The position numbers were made by a program, and so were the translations under genes. The notes under the pieces are model-generated. The model searched no databases. It was not told the DNA's origin and was given only the letters and a program-made list of their open reading frames with translations. 64,000 nucleotides of DNA from Yinghuangia soli. Lineage in GTDB: Bacteria > Actinomycetota > Actinomycetes > Streptomycetales > Streptomycetaceae. Shown here one piece after another: positions 53,862 to 63,998 of this stretch. The stretch is from positions 227,167 through 291,166 of the forward strand of contig NZ_JAKFHA010000007.1 of NCBI RefSeq assembly GCF_021502675.1, read 5' to 3'. Numbering within the stretch: position 1 is the stretch's first letter; the number at the start of each line of letters is the position of its first letter.

Positions 53862-55363
53862 CCGATCCCACTCGACTCCAGAACCTGGGCGGCATCCCGG
53901 TGGATGCCGTCCGCGGACAGCTCGTGCCCTGGCTGCCGCGGCAGAGATGGTTCGCCGGCAAGGGCCGGACGATCCGGGGAGTCGAGGTGGTCTCGGCCGT
54001 CGAGGTGGTCCGCGGCGACCCGGCGATGTTCCACCTCGTGCTCGCCGTCGAGCACGAGGCGGCCGCCGGGCACCCGGCCGCCGCCGACCACTACCAGCTG
54101 CTGCTCGGCATCCGGGCCCGGCGCCTGGAGCGGCTCGACTACGCCACCATCGGCCGCCTGCGCGGCGGCCCGCACGACGGGACGGTGCTGTACGACGCGG
54201 CGCACGACAGCGAGTTGTCCCGCTGGGTGCTGGAACGGTTCGCCGCGGCCGTCCCGGAGCGGCCGGTCGAGACCGGCCCGCTGGTCTTCCACCGCTACGC
54301 CGACCGGGCGCCGGGCACCCGGCTGGCCGGCCTCGTGGTGGGCGTCGAGCAGTCCAACACGTCCATCGTGTTCGGCGACGACGTCATCATGAAGCTGTTC
54401 CGCCGCCTCACCCCCGGGGTCAACCCGGACCTGGAGCTGACGCTGGCGCTCGCCGACGTCGGGTCGCGGCGCATCCCGCAGCCGGTGGCGTGGTTCGAGG
54501 CGGAGTTCGGCGGCGAGACCACCACGCTCGGCCTCGTCCAGGAGTACCTGCGCACCGGCACCGACGGCTGGGAGCTGGCCAAGACCTCGGTCCGCGACCT
54601 GTACGCGGACCAGGACCTGCACGGCATCGGCTCGGCGGACGCGCTGCGCGCCCACGAGGTCGGCGGCGACTTCGCCGGCGAGTCGTTCCGGCTCGGCGTG
54701 GCCACCGCCGAGGTGCACGCCGACCTGGCCCGCACGCTGCCCACCGGGATCGCCCGCGAGGCGCAGCTGACCGCGCTGGCCGAGCAGATGGGCCGCCGCC
54801 TGGACGCGGCGACCGAGGTCGTCGCCGAGCTCGCGCCGTACGCCGACCGGCTGCGCGAGGCGTATCGCGACCTGGCCCGGCTGGGCCGCGAGGACCACCC
54901 GGTGCCGCTGCAGCGCATCCACGGCGACTTCCACCTCGGCCAGGTCATGCGCACCGCCACCCGGTGGGTGCTCATCGACTTCGAGGGCGAGCCCGCGCAG
55001 CCGCTGGTCGAGCGCCGCGCGGTGCATTCGCCGCTGCGCGACGTCGCCGCGATGCTGCGGTCCTTCGACTACGCGGCCCGGCACCTGCTCGCCGAGCGCC
55101 GCGCGGGCGGGGCGGGCGTGCCCGCGCCGCACCTGGTGCGGCGCGCCGAGGAGTGGGCGATGCGCAACCGCGACGCCTTCTGCGCCGGCTACGCCAAGGC
55201 CGGCTCGGTCGACCCGCGCGCCGAACCCGTCCTGCTGCGCGCCTTCGAGACCGACAAGGCCGTCTACGAGGTCGTCTACGAGTCGGGCAACCGGCCCTCG
55301 TGGCTGCCCGTCCCGATGTCCGCGATCCGCCGGCTGGCGGACCGGGCGCCGGCGCCGCATTAA
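53858..55363 (+). CDS. pep2: Maltokinase (Pep2/Mak)
   Basis: Product of 501 residues, GTG 53858 overlapping the treS stop by 4 bases. It phosphorylates maltose to maltose-1-phosphate for GlgE. N-terminal cap [16 protein letters not shown] is the actinobacterial Mak_N domain; the kinase part has an aminoglycoside-phosphotransferase-like fold with catalytic HGDFHLGQV and metal-binding IDFEGEP. In some mycobacteria it is fused to TreS, while here it is a separate gene. It ends 120 bp before glgB. Confidence 0.96.
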
Positions 55364-55483
55364 CCGGGTCCGCCCGGGGCAGCGGCTTTTTGAACCGCAA
55401 CGAAAACGGAACTGCGCACGCTCGTCCCGAACAGCTGTCCATCCGGTCCCTTCGCCGCCCCCGTCCCCTGGAGGTCGACAAAC

Positions 55484-57694
55484 GTGACGCCCACTCACCT
55501 GGTGGACCCCGTGGAATCCGTGCTCACCGAGGTCGCGCCCGCCGCGCCCGCGCCGCCGCTCGATCCCGCCGAGCTGCGGCGCGTGCTGGACGCCGCGCAC
55601 CACGACCCGCACTCCGTCCTGGGCCCGCATCCGGTCGCGGACGCCGACGGCGTCGTGCTGCGGGTGCTGCGGCCGTGGGCGGAGCGCGTGGTGGTGGTCG
55701 CCGAGCACGGCAGATACGAGCTCGCGCACGAGGCGGAGGGGCTCTTCTGCGGCGTACTGCCGGGCGAGAAGGTCCCGGATTACCGGCTCGAGGTCACGTA
55801 CGAGGGCACCACTTTGGTGACCGACGACCCGTACCGCTTCCTGCCCACGCTCGGCGAGTTCGACCTGCATCTCATCAGCGAGGGTCGGCACGAGAAGCTG
55901 TGGACGGTCCTCGGCTCGCATGTGCGCGCGTACGAGACGCAGGGCGAGACGGTCACCGGCACCTCCTTCGCGGTGTGGGCGCCGAACGCGCAGGGCGTGC
56001 GGCTGGTCGGCGACTTCAACTACTGGGACGGCACCGCGCACCCGATGCGGTCGCTGGGGTCCTCGGGCGTATGGGAGCTGTTCGTCCCGGACGTGGGCGA
56101 CGGCACCAAGTACAAGTACGAGATCATGGGCCGCGACGGCCACCTGCGGCAGAAGGCCGACCCGATGGCCTTCGCCACCGAGGTGCCGCCGCAGACCGCG
56201 TCCGTGGTCGACACGTCCTGGTACGCGTGGGGCGACGACGACTGGATGGCGGCGCGCGCCGGGCGCGCGCACCATGCGGCGCCGATGAGCGTGTACGAGG
56301 TGCACCTCGGCTCCTGGCGCCCCGGCCTCGACTACCGCGGACTCGCCGAGCAGCTCCCGGCATACGTCAAGGACATGGGCTTCACGCACGTCGAGTTCAT
56401 GCCGGTCGCCGAGCACCCCTTCGGCGGCTCGTGGGGCTACCAGGTCACCTCGTACTACGCGCCGACCTCGCGCTTCGGCTCACCGGACGACTTCCGGCAC
56501 CTGGTCGACGCCCTGCACCGGGCCGGCATCGGGGTCATCGTCGACTGGGTGCCCGCGCACTTCCCCAAGGACGCCTGGGCGCTGGCCCGCTTCGACGGCA
56601 CCCCGCTGTACGAGCACCCGGACCCCCGCCGCGGCGAACACCCGGACTGGGGCACGCTCGTCTTCGACTACGGGCGTACCGAGGTACGCAACTTCCTGGT
56701 CGCCAACGCGGTCTTCTGGGCCGAGGAGTTCCACATCGACGGCCTGCGCGTGGACGCGGTCGCCTCGATGCTCTACCTCGACTACTCGCGCGAGGGCGGC
56801 GACTGGGTGCCCAACTCCGAGGGCGGCCGGGAGAACTGGGACGCCGTGGCCCTCCTCCAGGAGATGAACGCCACCATCTACCGCCGCGTCCCCGGCATCG
56901 TGACCATCGCCGAGGAGTCCACCGCCTGGGACGGCGTCACCCGCCCCACCTCGCACGGCGGCCTGGGCTTCGGCCTCAAGTGGAACATGGGCTGGATGCA
57001 CGACTCCCTGGAGTACATCCAGAAGGAGCCGGTGCACCGGCAGTACCACCACCACGACATCACCTTCTCGCTCATGTACGCATGGAGCGAGAACTACGTC
57101 CTGCCGATCAGCCACGACGAGGTCGTGCACGGCAAGAAGTCGCTGCTGCACAAGATGCCCGGCGACCGCTGGCAGCAGATGGCCAACGTGCGCGCGTACC
57201 TCGGCTTCATGTGGTCCCACCCGGGCAAGCAACTGCTCTTCATGGGCAGCGAATTCGCCCAGGACGCCGAATGGTCCGAGGCGCACGGCCTGGACTGGTG
57301 GCTCCTGGAGCACGCCGAACACCAGGGCGTCCAACGCCTGGTCCGCGACCTCAACCACACGTACACCGCCTCCCCCGCGCTCTGGTCGCAGGACACCACC
57401 CCGGACGGCTTCACCTGGATCGACGGCGGCAACGCCGCCGACAACGTCCTCTCCTTCATCCGCCACGGCTCCGACGGCGAACTCCTGGTCGCCGTGGCGA
57501 ACTTCTCCCCCCTCGTCCGCCACGACTTCGGCCTGCACCTCCCCCGCACCGGCACCTGGCGCGAGACCCTCAACACCGACGCGGCCACCTACGGCGGCAG
57601 CAACGTCGGCAACATGGGCGCCATCACCACGGACGATTCCGGCTGGGCCACCATCACCCTCCCCCCGCTGGCCACCATCTGGCTGACCCTCTGA
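55484..57694 (+). CDS. glgB: 1,4-alpha-glucan branching enzyme GlgB
   Basis: Product of 736 residues; GTG 55484 after GGAGG. It introduces alpha-1,6 branches in the glucan made by GlgE. An N-terminal extension (N1 domain, [23 protein letters not shown]), CBM48, then GH13_9 with nucleophile in [17 protein letters not shown], Glu in [10 protein letters not shown], and [10 protein letters not shown]. Typical length. Last gene of the operon, followed by a hairpin. Confidence 0.97.
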   Translation: MTPTHLVDPVESVLTEVAPAAPAPPLDPAELRRVLDAAHHDPHSVLGPHPVADADGVVLRVLRPWAERVVVVAEHGRYELAHEAEGLFCGVLPGEKVPDYRLEVTYEGTTLVTDDPYRFLPTLGEFDLHLISEGRHEKLWTVLGSHVRAYETQGETVTGTSFAVWAPNAQGVRLVGDFNYWDGTAHPMRSLGSSGVWELFVPDVGDGTKYKYEIMGRDGHLRQKADPMAFATEVPPQTASVVDTSWYAWGDDDWMAARAGRAHHAAPMSVYEVHLGSWRPGLDYRGLAEQLPAYVKDMGFTHVEFMPVAEHPFGGSWGYQVTSYYAPTSRFGSPDDFRHLVDALHRAGIGVIVDWVPAHFPKDAWALARFDGTPLYEHPDPRRGEHPDWGTLVFDYGRTEVRNFLVANAVFWAEEFHIDGLRVDAVASMLYLDYSREGGDWVPNSEGGRENWDAVALLQEMNATIYRRVPGIVTIAEESTAWDGVTRPTSHGGLGFGLKWNMGWMHDSLEYIQKEPVHRQYHHHDITFSLMYAWSENYVLPISHDEVVHGKKSLLHKMPGDRWQQMANVRAYLGFMWSHPGKQLLFMGSEFAQDAEWSEAHGLDWWLLEHAEHQGVQRLVRDLNHTYTASPALWSQDTTPDGFTWIDGGNAADNVLSFIRHGSDGELLVAVANFSPLVRHDFGLHLPRTGTWRETLNTDAATYGGSNVGNMGAITTDDSGWATITLPPLATIWLTL

Positions 57695-57771
57695 CCACCG
57701 CGGTCTCGTCATCACCCTTGCGCCGTGTCGGATTTGTCCAAGACGGCGGGGGTCGAGGGGCGTGACCGTGG

Positions 57772-57804
57772 CCGGGCCGCGGCGCATGCGGCGCCGCGGC
57801 CCGG
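57772..57804 (+). terminator. Hairpin after glgB, just upstream of the esterase start
   Basis: Perfect 14-bp stem (57772-57785 with 57791-57804), 5-base loop. It ends 4 bases before the AGGAGG of the following gene, so it may also affect that gene's translation. Confidence 0.75.
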
Positions 57805-57818
57805 ACCAGGAGGGACCC

Positions 57819-58997
57819 ATGCCCCTGTTCGCCACCCGCCGTCGGCCTCTGCTTCGACTGGGGACCGGCGCTGCGGCGTTTGTGCTGGCCGCGGTCGGTC
57901 TGGCGCTGCCGCAGCAGGCGGCCGCGACGCAGCCCGCCCCGCCGAGCCTGCCGAATGCCGACTCGTACGGCATCGACTTCCAGTCGATCACCCCGGTCAC
58001 GGGGACGCACAACCCGACGAGCGCGCCGCTCTACGACGTCAAGCTCACGACCGCGGCGATCTACAAGCAGGTCGACCCGGCGAAGCCGACCGTGCAGCCG
58101 CTGCGGCCCGTGATCACCGTGCGGATCCTGCTGCCGCAGGGCTACCAGACGAATCCGGCGAACGCGTACCAGAGCCTGTACCTGCTGCACGGCGGCACCG
58201 GCGACTTCGACGACTGGTCGCGGGTCGACGAGGGCGACATCGTCCAACTGGCCGCGCAGGCCTCCTACAACGGCATCGTGGTCATGCCGGAGGGCGGCAG
58301 CGCGGGCTGGTACAGCAACTGGCAGACCGGTACCAAGGGCAACATCGCGCCGCAGTGGGAGACGTTCCACATCCAGCAGCTGGTCCCCTGGATCGACGCC
58401 AACTTCAACACGCTCAAGACCAAGCAGGGCCGCATGATCGCGGGCCTGTCGATGGGCGGCTACGGAGCGCTCCGGTACGCCGGGCGCTTCCCTGAACTCT
58501 TCGGCGCCGCGGCCGGGTTCTCGCCGGGCACCAACATCGAGATGCCGTGGGCGCAGACGCTGATCCACGCCTCGGTCGTCGCCCCGACCTCGCCCGGCGC
58601 GAGCATCGGCGACCCCGCGAACATCCCCGACCTCGACCCCTACCGCTACCCGCTGGGCTGGCTGTGGGGACCGCACCAGGTCTTCGGTCCCAACGGCCCG
58701 AACTGGGACGCGCAGAACCCGGTCAAGCTGGCGACCGCGGGCAAGTACCAGACCTACCCGCACAAGCTCGCGCTGTACGCGGGGACCGACGAGGCCGACA
58801 TCCACGGCTCGGTCGTCGACATGCACAACAACCTCAAGGCGGTCGAGGGGCCCGTGGCCAAACACCGCTTCTGCGCGGGCCCGGGCAACCACTCGTGGCC
58901 GTACTGGCGCAACGGCCTCACGGACTTCCTGCGGTACGCCCGCGGTGAGACTCCGGCGAGCTGCACCGCCAACACAGGCTGGTCGCTTCAGTCCTGA
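57819..58997 (+). CDS. Secreted esterase of the esterase-D/antigen-85 type
   Basis: Product of 392 residues, ATG 57819 after AGGAGGGA. Signal peptide with Ala/Leu-rich core, cut after AAA near residue 36. Alpha/beta hydrolase of PF00756 type: LYLLHGGTGDFDDWSRV, nucleophile in GLSMGGYGALRYAG, acid in YAGTDEADIHG, and His in GPGNHSWPYWRNGL. Family members include acetyl xylan and feruloyl esterases and mycolyltransferases; in Streptomyces usually an extracellular esterase. The substrate is unknown. Closed by a 15-bp hairpin. Confidence 0.9.
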   Translation: MPLFATRRRPLLRLGTGAAAFVLAAVGLALPQQAAATQPAPPSLPNADSYGIDFQSITPVTGTHNPTSAPLYDVKLTTAAIYKQVDPAKPTVQPLRPVITVRILLPQGYQTNPANAYQSLYLLHGGTGDFDDWSRVDEGDIVQLAAQASYNGIVVMPEGGSAGWYSNWQTGTKGNIAPQWETFHIQQLVPWIDANFNTLKTKQGRMIAGLSMGGYGALRYAGRFPELFGAAAGFSPGTNIEMPWAQTLIHASVVAPTSPGASIGDPANIPDLDPYRYPLGWLWGPHQVFGPNGPNWDAQNPVKLATAGKYQTYPHKLALYAGTDEADIHGSVVDMHNNLKAVEGPVAKHRFCAGPGNHSWPYWRNGLTDFLRYARGETPASCTANTGWSLQS

Positions 58998-59003
58998 GAC
59001 TCG

Positions 59004-59054
59004 GGCCTGGTTGCCCGTGCTCCGGAGCCTCCCGGCGGTACGGGCAACCAGGCC
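59004..59054. terminator. Bidirectional hairpin terminator
   Basis: 15-bp perfect stem (59004-59018 with 59040-59054), the loop holding a 10-bp palindrome GCTCCGGAGC (59019-59028), between convergent genes. Confidence 0.88.
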
Positions 59055-59061
59055 TATCCTT

Positions 59062-59679
59062 CTAAGACTTGCCCGGCGTGACCGCGTACCTGATGAGCGT
59101 CTTCAGCTTCTCGGGCGCGGTCCGGGACGGGTTGGACAGGTAGATCTCGCGGTGGAGGCCGGTCACCGCGGCACCACCGGCTGCCGCGTGCGCCAGCAGC
59201 TTTTCGATCGCCGGAGTCTCCTCGGCGTACGGCCCGGTGTGCAGTATCTGCACGGCGCGCTCCTCCGGCGCCTCCTCGTACCGGACGCGGGCGACGGGCG
59301 ACGCCGGCTTCTTGCGGGCCGCAGTGGCCGCCGCCTCTGCGAAGTAATCTGCGGCAGCCGGAGGTTGGAGGATCATCATGGTCCACCGCCAGGTGCCGCG
59401 GTCGGCGCGGTGGTCGAAGCTTCCGTCGTCCGCGTCCCACCACAGGCCTTCGAGCGGCATGACCGGGTACTCCAGGACGCCCGCGCCCTTGAGGGCGAAC
59501 CGGATCGCGTAGGCGACGCCGTACAGCGCCCCGACCGACTCGGCGTACACCGGCCCGTCGGGGTCGCCGGTGCCGTCGATCATCAGGTACGGCAGCGCGG
59601 GCACGTCGACGAAGACCGGCGCGGCACCGGTGCCGTACAGATCGCTGTGGGTCTTCTTGAGGTCGGCCTTCGGCGTCAC
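59062..59679 (-). CDS. GyrI-like small-molecule-binding protein
   Basis: Product of 205 residues; GTG 59679 has GAGGA 7 bases upstream. It resembles the GyrI-like/SOUL-related effector domain seen alone or fused to AraC regulators: VDVPALPYLMIDGTGDPDGP, then VGALYGVAYAIRFALKG, WRWTMMILQPP and the C-terminal LHREIYLSNP followed by EKLKTLIRYAV. No DNA-binding domain, cytosolic. Likely binds small cationic or aromatic molecules; the role is unknown. Confidence 0.85.
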   Translation of the reverse strand: MTPKADLKKTHSDLYGTGAAPVFVDVPALPYLMIDGTGDPDGPVYAESVGALYGVAYAIRFALKGAGVLEYPVMPLEGLWWDADDGSFDHRADRGTWRWTMMILQPPAAADYFAEAAATAARKKPASPVARVRYEEAPEERAVQILHTGPYAEETPAIEKLLAHAAAGGAAVTGLHREIYLSNPSRTAPEKLKTLIRYAVTPGKS

Positions 59680-59846
59680 AGGTGGTCCTCGTCGATGTCC
59701 GGAGTCGGCATGGCAGCGGCGGCATCGGTGGCGGCCGCCCTGCCGACGACCGTGCCACCTCACACAGGGAGAGGGTCAAGAACCCGGCCTCGGGCGCGCC
59801 GCGCCGTACCGCTCCGACCGCCCTGCCCGATGGCACGCTGGACAGC

Positions 59847-60668
59847 ATGGGCTCTGTGGACTTCGTGGCGCGGTTCCGGGACGAGGCGGCGCGGTTCGAG
59901 GCGGCGGTACGCCGGGCCGCCGACGCACCCGAGGCGCCACCGGTCCCCTCCTGCCCCGGCTGGACGGTCTCCGACCTGGTCCTGCACCTCGGGCAGGTGC
60001 ACCGGGTCGTCACCGCGATCCTGCGCACCCGCTTGGTCGATCCGCCGGAAGGCGAGGACCCCGAGTTCGGGCTGCCCGGGGAACGGCCGGGCTGGCCGGC
60101 ACCGCGGGGCGGGCCGACGCCCGGCCCCGTGCCGGCAAGCCTCGTGGAGTGGTACGCGGCCGGGGCGGAGGAACTCGGCGGCACTTTCGCGGCAACGGAT
60201 CCGGCCTTGCACGTGTGGACATGGTCGCCGGAGCAGACGGCCGGCTTCTGGATGCGCATGCAGGCCATCGAGGCCGCCGTACACCGCTGGGACGCGGAGG
60301 CCGCGGTAGGCGACCCGGCGCCGCCGGACCGAATGCTGGCCTGCGACGCCATGGCGCAGACGTTCGAGGTCATGGCCCCCGCCCGCCGCAGGTTCAGACC
60401 CGCTCCCCCGGGCGCCGGCGAGACGTACCGGTTCCGTGCCACCGACACCGGGCAGTCCTGGTCAGTGCGCTTCTCCGGGGACGAGGTCGAGTTCCCGGCG
60501 CACGAACGCGGCGGCCCGCCGACGGCGAAGGGGCTGTCGGTCGAGCTGTCGGGCACCGCCGCCGACTTGATGATGTTCACCTGGGGACGCGTACCGCTGG
60601 ACCGGCTGGCCGTCGCCGGCGACCACAGGATCGCGGAACGGCTCCCCGTCCTGATCCCGCCGGTCTGA
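59847..60668 (+). CDS. Maleylpyruvate isomerase family (mycothiol-dependent-type) protein
   Basis: Product of 273 residues, ATG 59847, weak ribosome-binding site. N-terminal DinB-like MDMPI domain (FVARFRDEAARFEAAVRRA, CPGWTVSDLVLHLGQVHR, HVWTWSPEQTAGFWMRMQAIEAAVHRWDAE, with His residues that could bind metal), plus a C-terminal MDMPI_C domain (FRATDTGQSWSVRF, LSGTAADLMMFTWGR). Typical of actinobacterial mycothiol-dependent enzymes, but substrate and activity are not known for most. Single gene. Confidence 0.88.
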   Translation: MGSVDFVARFRDEAARFEAAVRRAADAPEAPPVPSCPGWTVSDLVLHLGQVHRVVTAILRTRLVDPPEGEDPEFGLPGERPGWPAPRGGPTPGPVPASLVEWYAAGAEELGGTFAATDPALHVWTWSPEQTAGFWMRMQAIEAAVHRWDAEAAVGDPAPPDRMLACDAMAQTFEVMAPARRRFRPAPPGAGETYRFRATDTGQSWSVRFSGDEVEFPAHERGGPPTAKGLSVELSGTAADLMMFTWGRVPLDRLAVAGDHRIAERLPVLIPPV

Positions 60669-60780
60669 CCCCGACACCGGCACCTCGCCAAGACGCGGAT
60701 GTGCCTAATCAGGGAAGTGCGGGTAGCAGTGCAACGGTGCCCAGCCCTGGCGCGCCCATCCGGATCTAGTGAGGACCTCC

Positions 60781-61398
60781 GTGGAAGCCTGGTTCGACCC
60801 GTTCATGCGGTTCGCCGACTCGCCCTGGTCCTACCTGCTCGTCTTCGGCATGGCCCTGCTGGACGCCGTCCTGCCGATCGTGCCCAGCGAGACCTCGCTG
60901 ATCGCCTGCGGCGTCTTCGCCACCCCGACCGGCTCCCCGAACCTCTTCATCCTGATCGGGGCCGGTGCACTCGGCGCCTTCCTGGGCGACAACCTCGGCT
61001 ACGCGATCGGCCGCTGGGCGGAGCCCTTCGCCACCCGCCGCCTGCTCTCCGGCGAACGCGGCAAACGCGCCCGTGCCACGGCCGAGCGCTGGCTGGAGGA
61101 GTACGGCGGCATGATGATCATCGCCGGCCGCTACATCCCCGGCGGCCGCACGGCCATCTCGGTGACCGCCGGCATCGTCGAATACCCCTGGCCCAAGTTC
61201 CGCAAGTTCACCGCCATCGGCGGCATCACCTGGGCCACCTACGCCACCCTCCTCGGCTACTGGGGCGGCACCGCCTTCAAGGACAACCCCATAAAGGGCA
61301 TCATCGCCGGCCTGGTCGCCGCCGCAGTGATCACCATCCTGATCGAGGCCATCCGCCAAATCCTCACCCGCCGCAAAAAGCGCCGCACCGACCGCTGA
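60781..61398 (+). CDS. DedA-family membrane protein
   Basis: Product of 205 residues. I chose GTG 60781, which follows GAGGA at 5 bases; a GTG at 60769 would add 4 residues. DedA/SNARE-associated (VTT-type) protein: helices including YLLVFGMALLDAVLPIVPSETSLIA, GDNLGYAIGRWAEPF, and a YIPGGRTAISVTAG loop with the conserved R and G. DedA proteins move lipid carriers such as undecaprenyl phosphate or PE across membranes. Ends with a basic RRKKRR tail. Confidence 0.92.
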   Translation: MEAWFDPFMRFADSPWSYLLVFGMALLDAVLPIVPSETSLIACGVFATPTGSPNLFILIGAGALGAFLGDNLGYAIGRWAEPFATRRLLSGERGKRARATAERWLEEYGGMMIIAGRYIPGGRTAISVTAGIVEYPWPKFRKFTAIGGITWATYATLLGYWGGTAFKDNPIKGIIAGLVAAAVITILIEAIRQILTRRKKRRTDR

Positions 61399-61420
61399 CC
61401 CCGGCCCGCCTCCGAACTCG

Positions 61421-62017
61421 TCACCACGGCTTCCCGGTCAACGGATCCAATCCCGCCGCGACCCGCCGCAACTCCTCCTGCCGCCCCACAACTCGCGGCG
61501 CCGCGACCCCCCAGATGGCCCGAGCCGCCTGAGGCTGCTCTGCCGGCTCCGCCCGGAGCACCCGCAGGAGATACTCCACCATCCCGCAGTCGTACCTCAC
61601 CCATTCCAGCTGCCCGCGGCTGAGCACGACCACAGGCCAATCGTCCGGCTCCTCAGCATCGGTCGCCCAGCACAACTGCGCTCCGTCCGCGTCATACCCC
61701 CAGGCACGCACAGGCGCCGTGGCCTGGCCCCGGGCGATCCCACCCCCCGGAAACTCGGCCCAGTCGGCACATGCCTGCTCTGTGAGACGTTCCGTCGTAG
61801 GGCTGGGCAGCGGCAAATCAGCGATTGCATCCGGCTGCGCAATGACCACCTCCCCTTCGATGGTGCAGGCCCCATAGACACGCAAGAACTCCACGTAGTC
61901 CGTCGGATAGCGCATCGGCGCATCAGGCCCGCCAAGTTCGGCTGCCCGTACGGCGCCCGCCCCGGCATGTGGCGGCATCAACCGCAAGAGCTCCTCGATC
62001 GGACCGTCACCGTTCAC
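61421..62017 (-). CDS. SMI1/KNR4-family protein
   Basis: Product of 198 residues; GTG 62017 after AAGGGGG. N-terminal ELLRLMPP, RYPTDYVEFLRVYGACTIEG and later DDWPVVVLSRGQLEWVRY are the SMI1/KNR4 (SUKH) layout. This superfamily includes many immunity proteins of contact-dependent toxin systems, though no toxin gene lies beside it here. Cytosolic. The C-terminal part is less conserved. It is convergent with the DedA gene, 22 bp apart, and preceded by its own promoter. Confidence 0.82.
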   Translation of the reverse strand: MNGDGPIEELLRLMPPHAGAGAVRAAELGGPDAPMRYPTDYVEFLRVYGACTIEGEVVIAQPDAIADLPLPSPTTERLTEQACADWAEFPGGGIARGQATAPVRAWGYDADGAQLCWATDAEEPDDWPVVVLSRGQLEWVRYDCGMVEYLLRVLRAEPAEQPQAARAIWGVAAPRVVGRQEELRRVAAGLDPLTGKPW

Positions 62018-62048
62018 GCTGCCCCCTTCATCCGCACCCCGGAACGGC

Positions 62049-62083
62049 GAATCGGCGGCCCCGAAAGCCGGGGCCGCCGATTC
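62049..62083 (-). terminator. Hairpin terminator of the DUF6114-type gene
   Basis: Perfect 15-bp stem (62049-62063 with 62069-62083), 5-base loop, 16 bp beyond the stop of the next gene on this strand. Confidence 0.88.
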
Positions 62084-62099
62084 TTGCGTGGCGGGGTGG

Positions 62100-63872
62100 T
62101 CAGACCTTTTTGTTCTCGAACGTGACGTCCGGGATGACCAGGGTGGCGCCCGCCTGGCCGGCCTGGCGGACGGTCACGTCCGTGAAGAACGCGGCAGGCA
62201 CGTTGAGCGGGGGCTCGCTGGTCGGCGTGAACTCGATCGGGATCAGGCCGAACAGGTTCCCCTTGAGGCTCTCCGTGTAGAAGGTCACCGTCCCGTTGTG
62301 CATGTAGGACTTGGTGTTGTTGGTCGAGTGGACGCGGAAGAACTTGCCGTTCTCGACCGGCGACGACATGTCCAGGTTCCAGATGTCGACGCCGCCGCTG
62401 ACCTCGAACTTGAGGACCTTCTTGGTCTTGCCCGAGCCGGTCTTCACCTCGACCACGCCCTTGTAGTCCATGCCGGCCATGGCCAGCAGGCTGGACTTCA
62501 GGATCCACGGCTGGTCCGGCAGGACCACCTCGCCCGGTCCGGCCATCACCTTTGCCTGGCCGGGGGTCGGGCACGGGTACGGCGGCTTCGTGCCCGTGGG
62601 CTTGGCCGTCGCCCTGTCGGCCTTGTCCGCGGTCGGGGACTTGGTCGCGGTCGGGGACTTCGTGGCGGCCGGGGTCTCCGGCTTCGCCGCTTCGGTCGGC
62701 CCGGCCGCAGGTGCCGTGTCCGCCCCGGCGGCCGGCGCGGCGCCGCTGCCGGCGGGCGGCGCCGCCGGAGTCGTCGCCGCCTTGGGCAGCAGGAACGTGG
62801 GCATCAGCGACTTCAGCGGGTCGATGATCGGTGCCAGCAGCCCCGGCTTGGACGTCGCCGTCGTGGGCACGGGTACGGCCGGCGCCGAGGCACCGGGCGC
62901 CGCTGCTTCCTGGGTCCCCGCAGGCGCCCCCTGCGTGGCGGGCGCCGGTTGCCCGGGTGCCGCCGGGGCCGTGGAAGCCCCCGCCGACGCCTTCGCCGCG
63001 GCAGAAGCCGCAGCGGCCGAAGAAGCCGACGCAGCAGCCGCCGCGGCCGCTCCGGTCGGGGCCGCGCTCACGCACGGCCCGTCCGCGAAGGGGTTGGGCG
63101 GCAGCGGGTCGCTCGGGCCCATCGGGAGCAGCGCCGCCACCAGCGCCACCGCGGGGAACGCGGCGGCGGTGAACTTCGCGGCTCCGGACATGCTGCGGGA
63201 TGCGCTGTCCAGCGGGTCAGGGGTGCTGCCGGGCCGACTGGTCGCCGACCCGGCCGGGGGTTCCCCCAGGCCGACACCGCCCGGCACCCGCTCGCCGCCG
63301 TCCGCGTCCGCCGGACGGGCCGGCGGTACGAGGATGTCGAGGCCGGAGTGCGGCGCCTCCAGCGTCTCGGGGTCTCCGTCCCGGCCTTCCGGGCCGGTGC
63401 CGTCCTCGTCCTCGTCCTCGTCGGTGGCCCAGGCGACCGCCAGCGTGCCGCCGAGGGTCGCGCAGATCAGGCCGATGAGGAAGCCGCCGAAGTTGGACGT
63501 GACGAACGAGACGAAGCCGCAGACCAGGGTGGCCACACCGGCGAACATGCGCAGCTGCGGCTGGAACCACATCACCATGGCCAGCAGGATGAGCAGGATG
63601 CCGATGATCGCGGACGCGGCGCCGGCCATCGTGCTCATGGTGATCGTGACCTGTCCCAAGGTCAGCGTCGCGTACGGGAAATACAGGATCGGCACCGAGG
63701 CGAGGAGCGTGAAGAGCCCGGCCGAGAACGGCCGCTGGCTCCGCCACTCGGCCGCCTTGCGCCGCTCCTTCTTGAACGGCCCCCTGAACCGCTTGTCCGC
63801 ACGGACCTCGGCTTTGCCATCGCCTTGCGTCGCCTCGGACTTCCCGGGCGCACGCGGATTGTCACTACTCAC
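62100..63872 (-). CDS. DUF6114-type membrane protein with long Ala/Pro linker and C-terminal domain
   Basis: Product of 590 residues. GTG 63872 follows GGAG by 8 bases; GTG 63920 is possible. N-terminal DUF6114 core with four helices (SQRPFSAGLFTLLASVPILYF, IIGILLILLAMVMWFQPQLRMFAG, FVSFVTSNFGGFLIGLI), acidic stretch DEDEDED, a further hydrophobic segment (FTAAAFPAVALVAALLP), a very Ala/Pro/Ser/Thr-rich stretch of about 180 residues, then a beta-rich domain of about 145 residues (FEVSGGVDIWNLDM, FTDVTVRQAGQ). Ordinary DUF6114 proteins are about 200 residues, so this one has a large extra module resembling the DUF6230-type partner. Function unknown. Confidence 0.75.
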   Translation of the reverse strand: MSSDNPRAPGKSEATQGDGKAEVRADKRFRGPFKKERRKAAEWRSQRPFSAGLFTLLASVPILYFPYATLTLGQVTITMSTMAGAASAIIGILLILLAMVMWFQPQLRMFAGVATLVCGFVSFVTSNFGGFLIGLICATLGGTLAVAWATDEDEDEDGTGPEGRDGDPETLEAPHSGLDILVPPARPADADGGERVPGGVGLGEPPAGSATSRPGSTPDPLDSASRSMSGAAKFTAAAFPAVALVAALLPMGPSDPLPPNPFADGPCVSAAPTGAAAAAAASASSAAAASAAAKASAGASTAPAAPGQPAPATQGAPAGTQEAAAPGASAPAVPVPTTATSKPGLLAPIIDPLKSLMPTFLLPKAATTPAAPPAGSGAAPAAGADTAPAAGPTEAAKPETPAATKSPTATKSPTADKADRATAKPTGTKPPYPCPTPGQAKVMAGPGEVVLPDQPWILKSSLLAMAGMDYKGVVEVKTGSGKTKKVLKFEVSGGVDIWNLDMSSPVENGKFFRVHSTNNTKSYMHNGTVTFYTESLKGNLFGLIPIEFTPTSEPPLNVPAAFFTDVTVRQAGQAGATLVIPDVTFENKKV

Positions 63873-63984
63873 GAAGGGCTCCAGAGGGAACTTCTGAATC
63901 GGCCGGTCGTCATGAGGCACACGGCTGCTTCGCGGGGTGGGGGCGCCCCCCCGCGGGCCCCCCCCCCCCCCGCCCCGGTGCCAA

Positions 63985-63998
63985 ACACCCGCGGGTGT
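63985..63998. other. 14-bp palindrome next to C-run at window end
   Basis: ACACCCGCGGGTGT is a perfect palindrome, 14 bases after a 14-C run (63958-63971). It could be an operator upstream of the DUF6114-type gene. Homopolymers here make the exact sequence uncertain. Confidence 0.3.
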
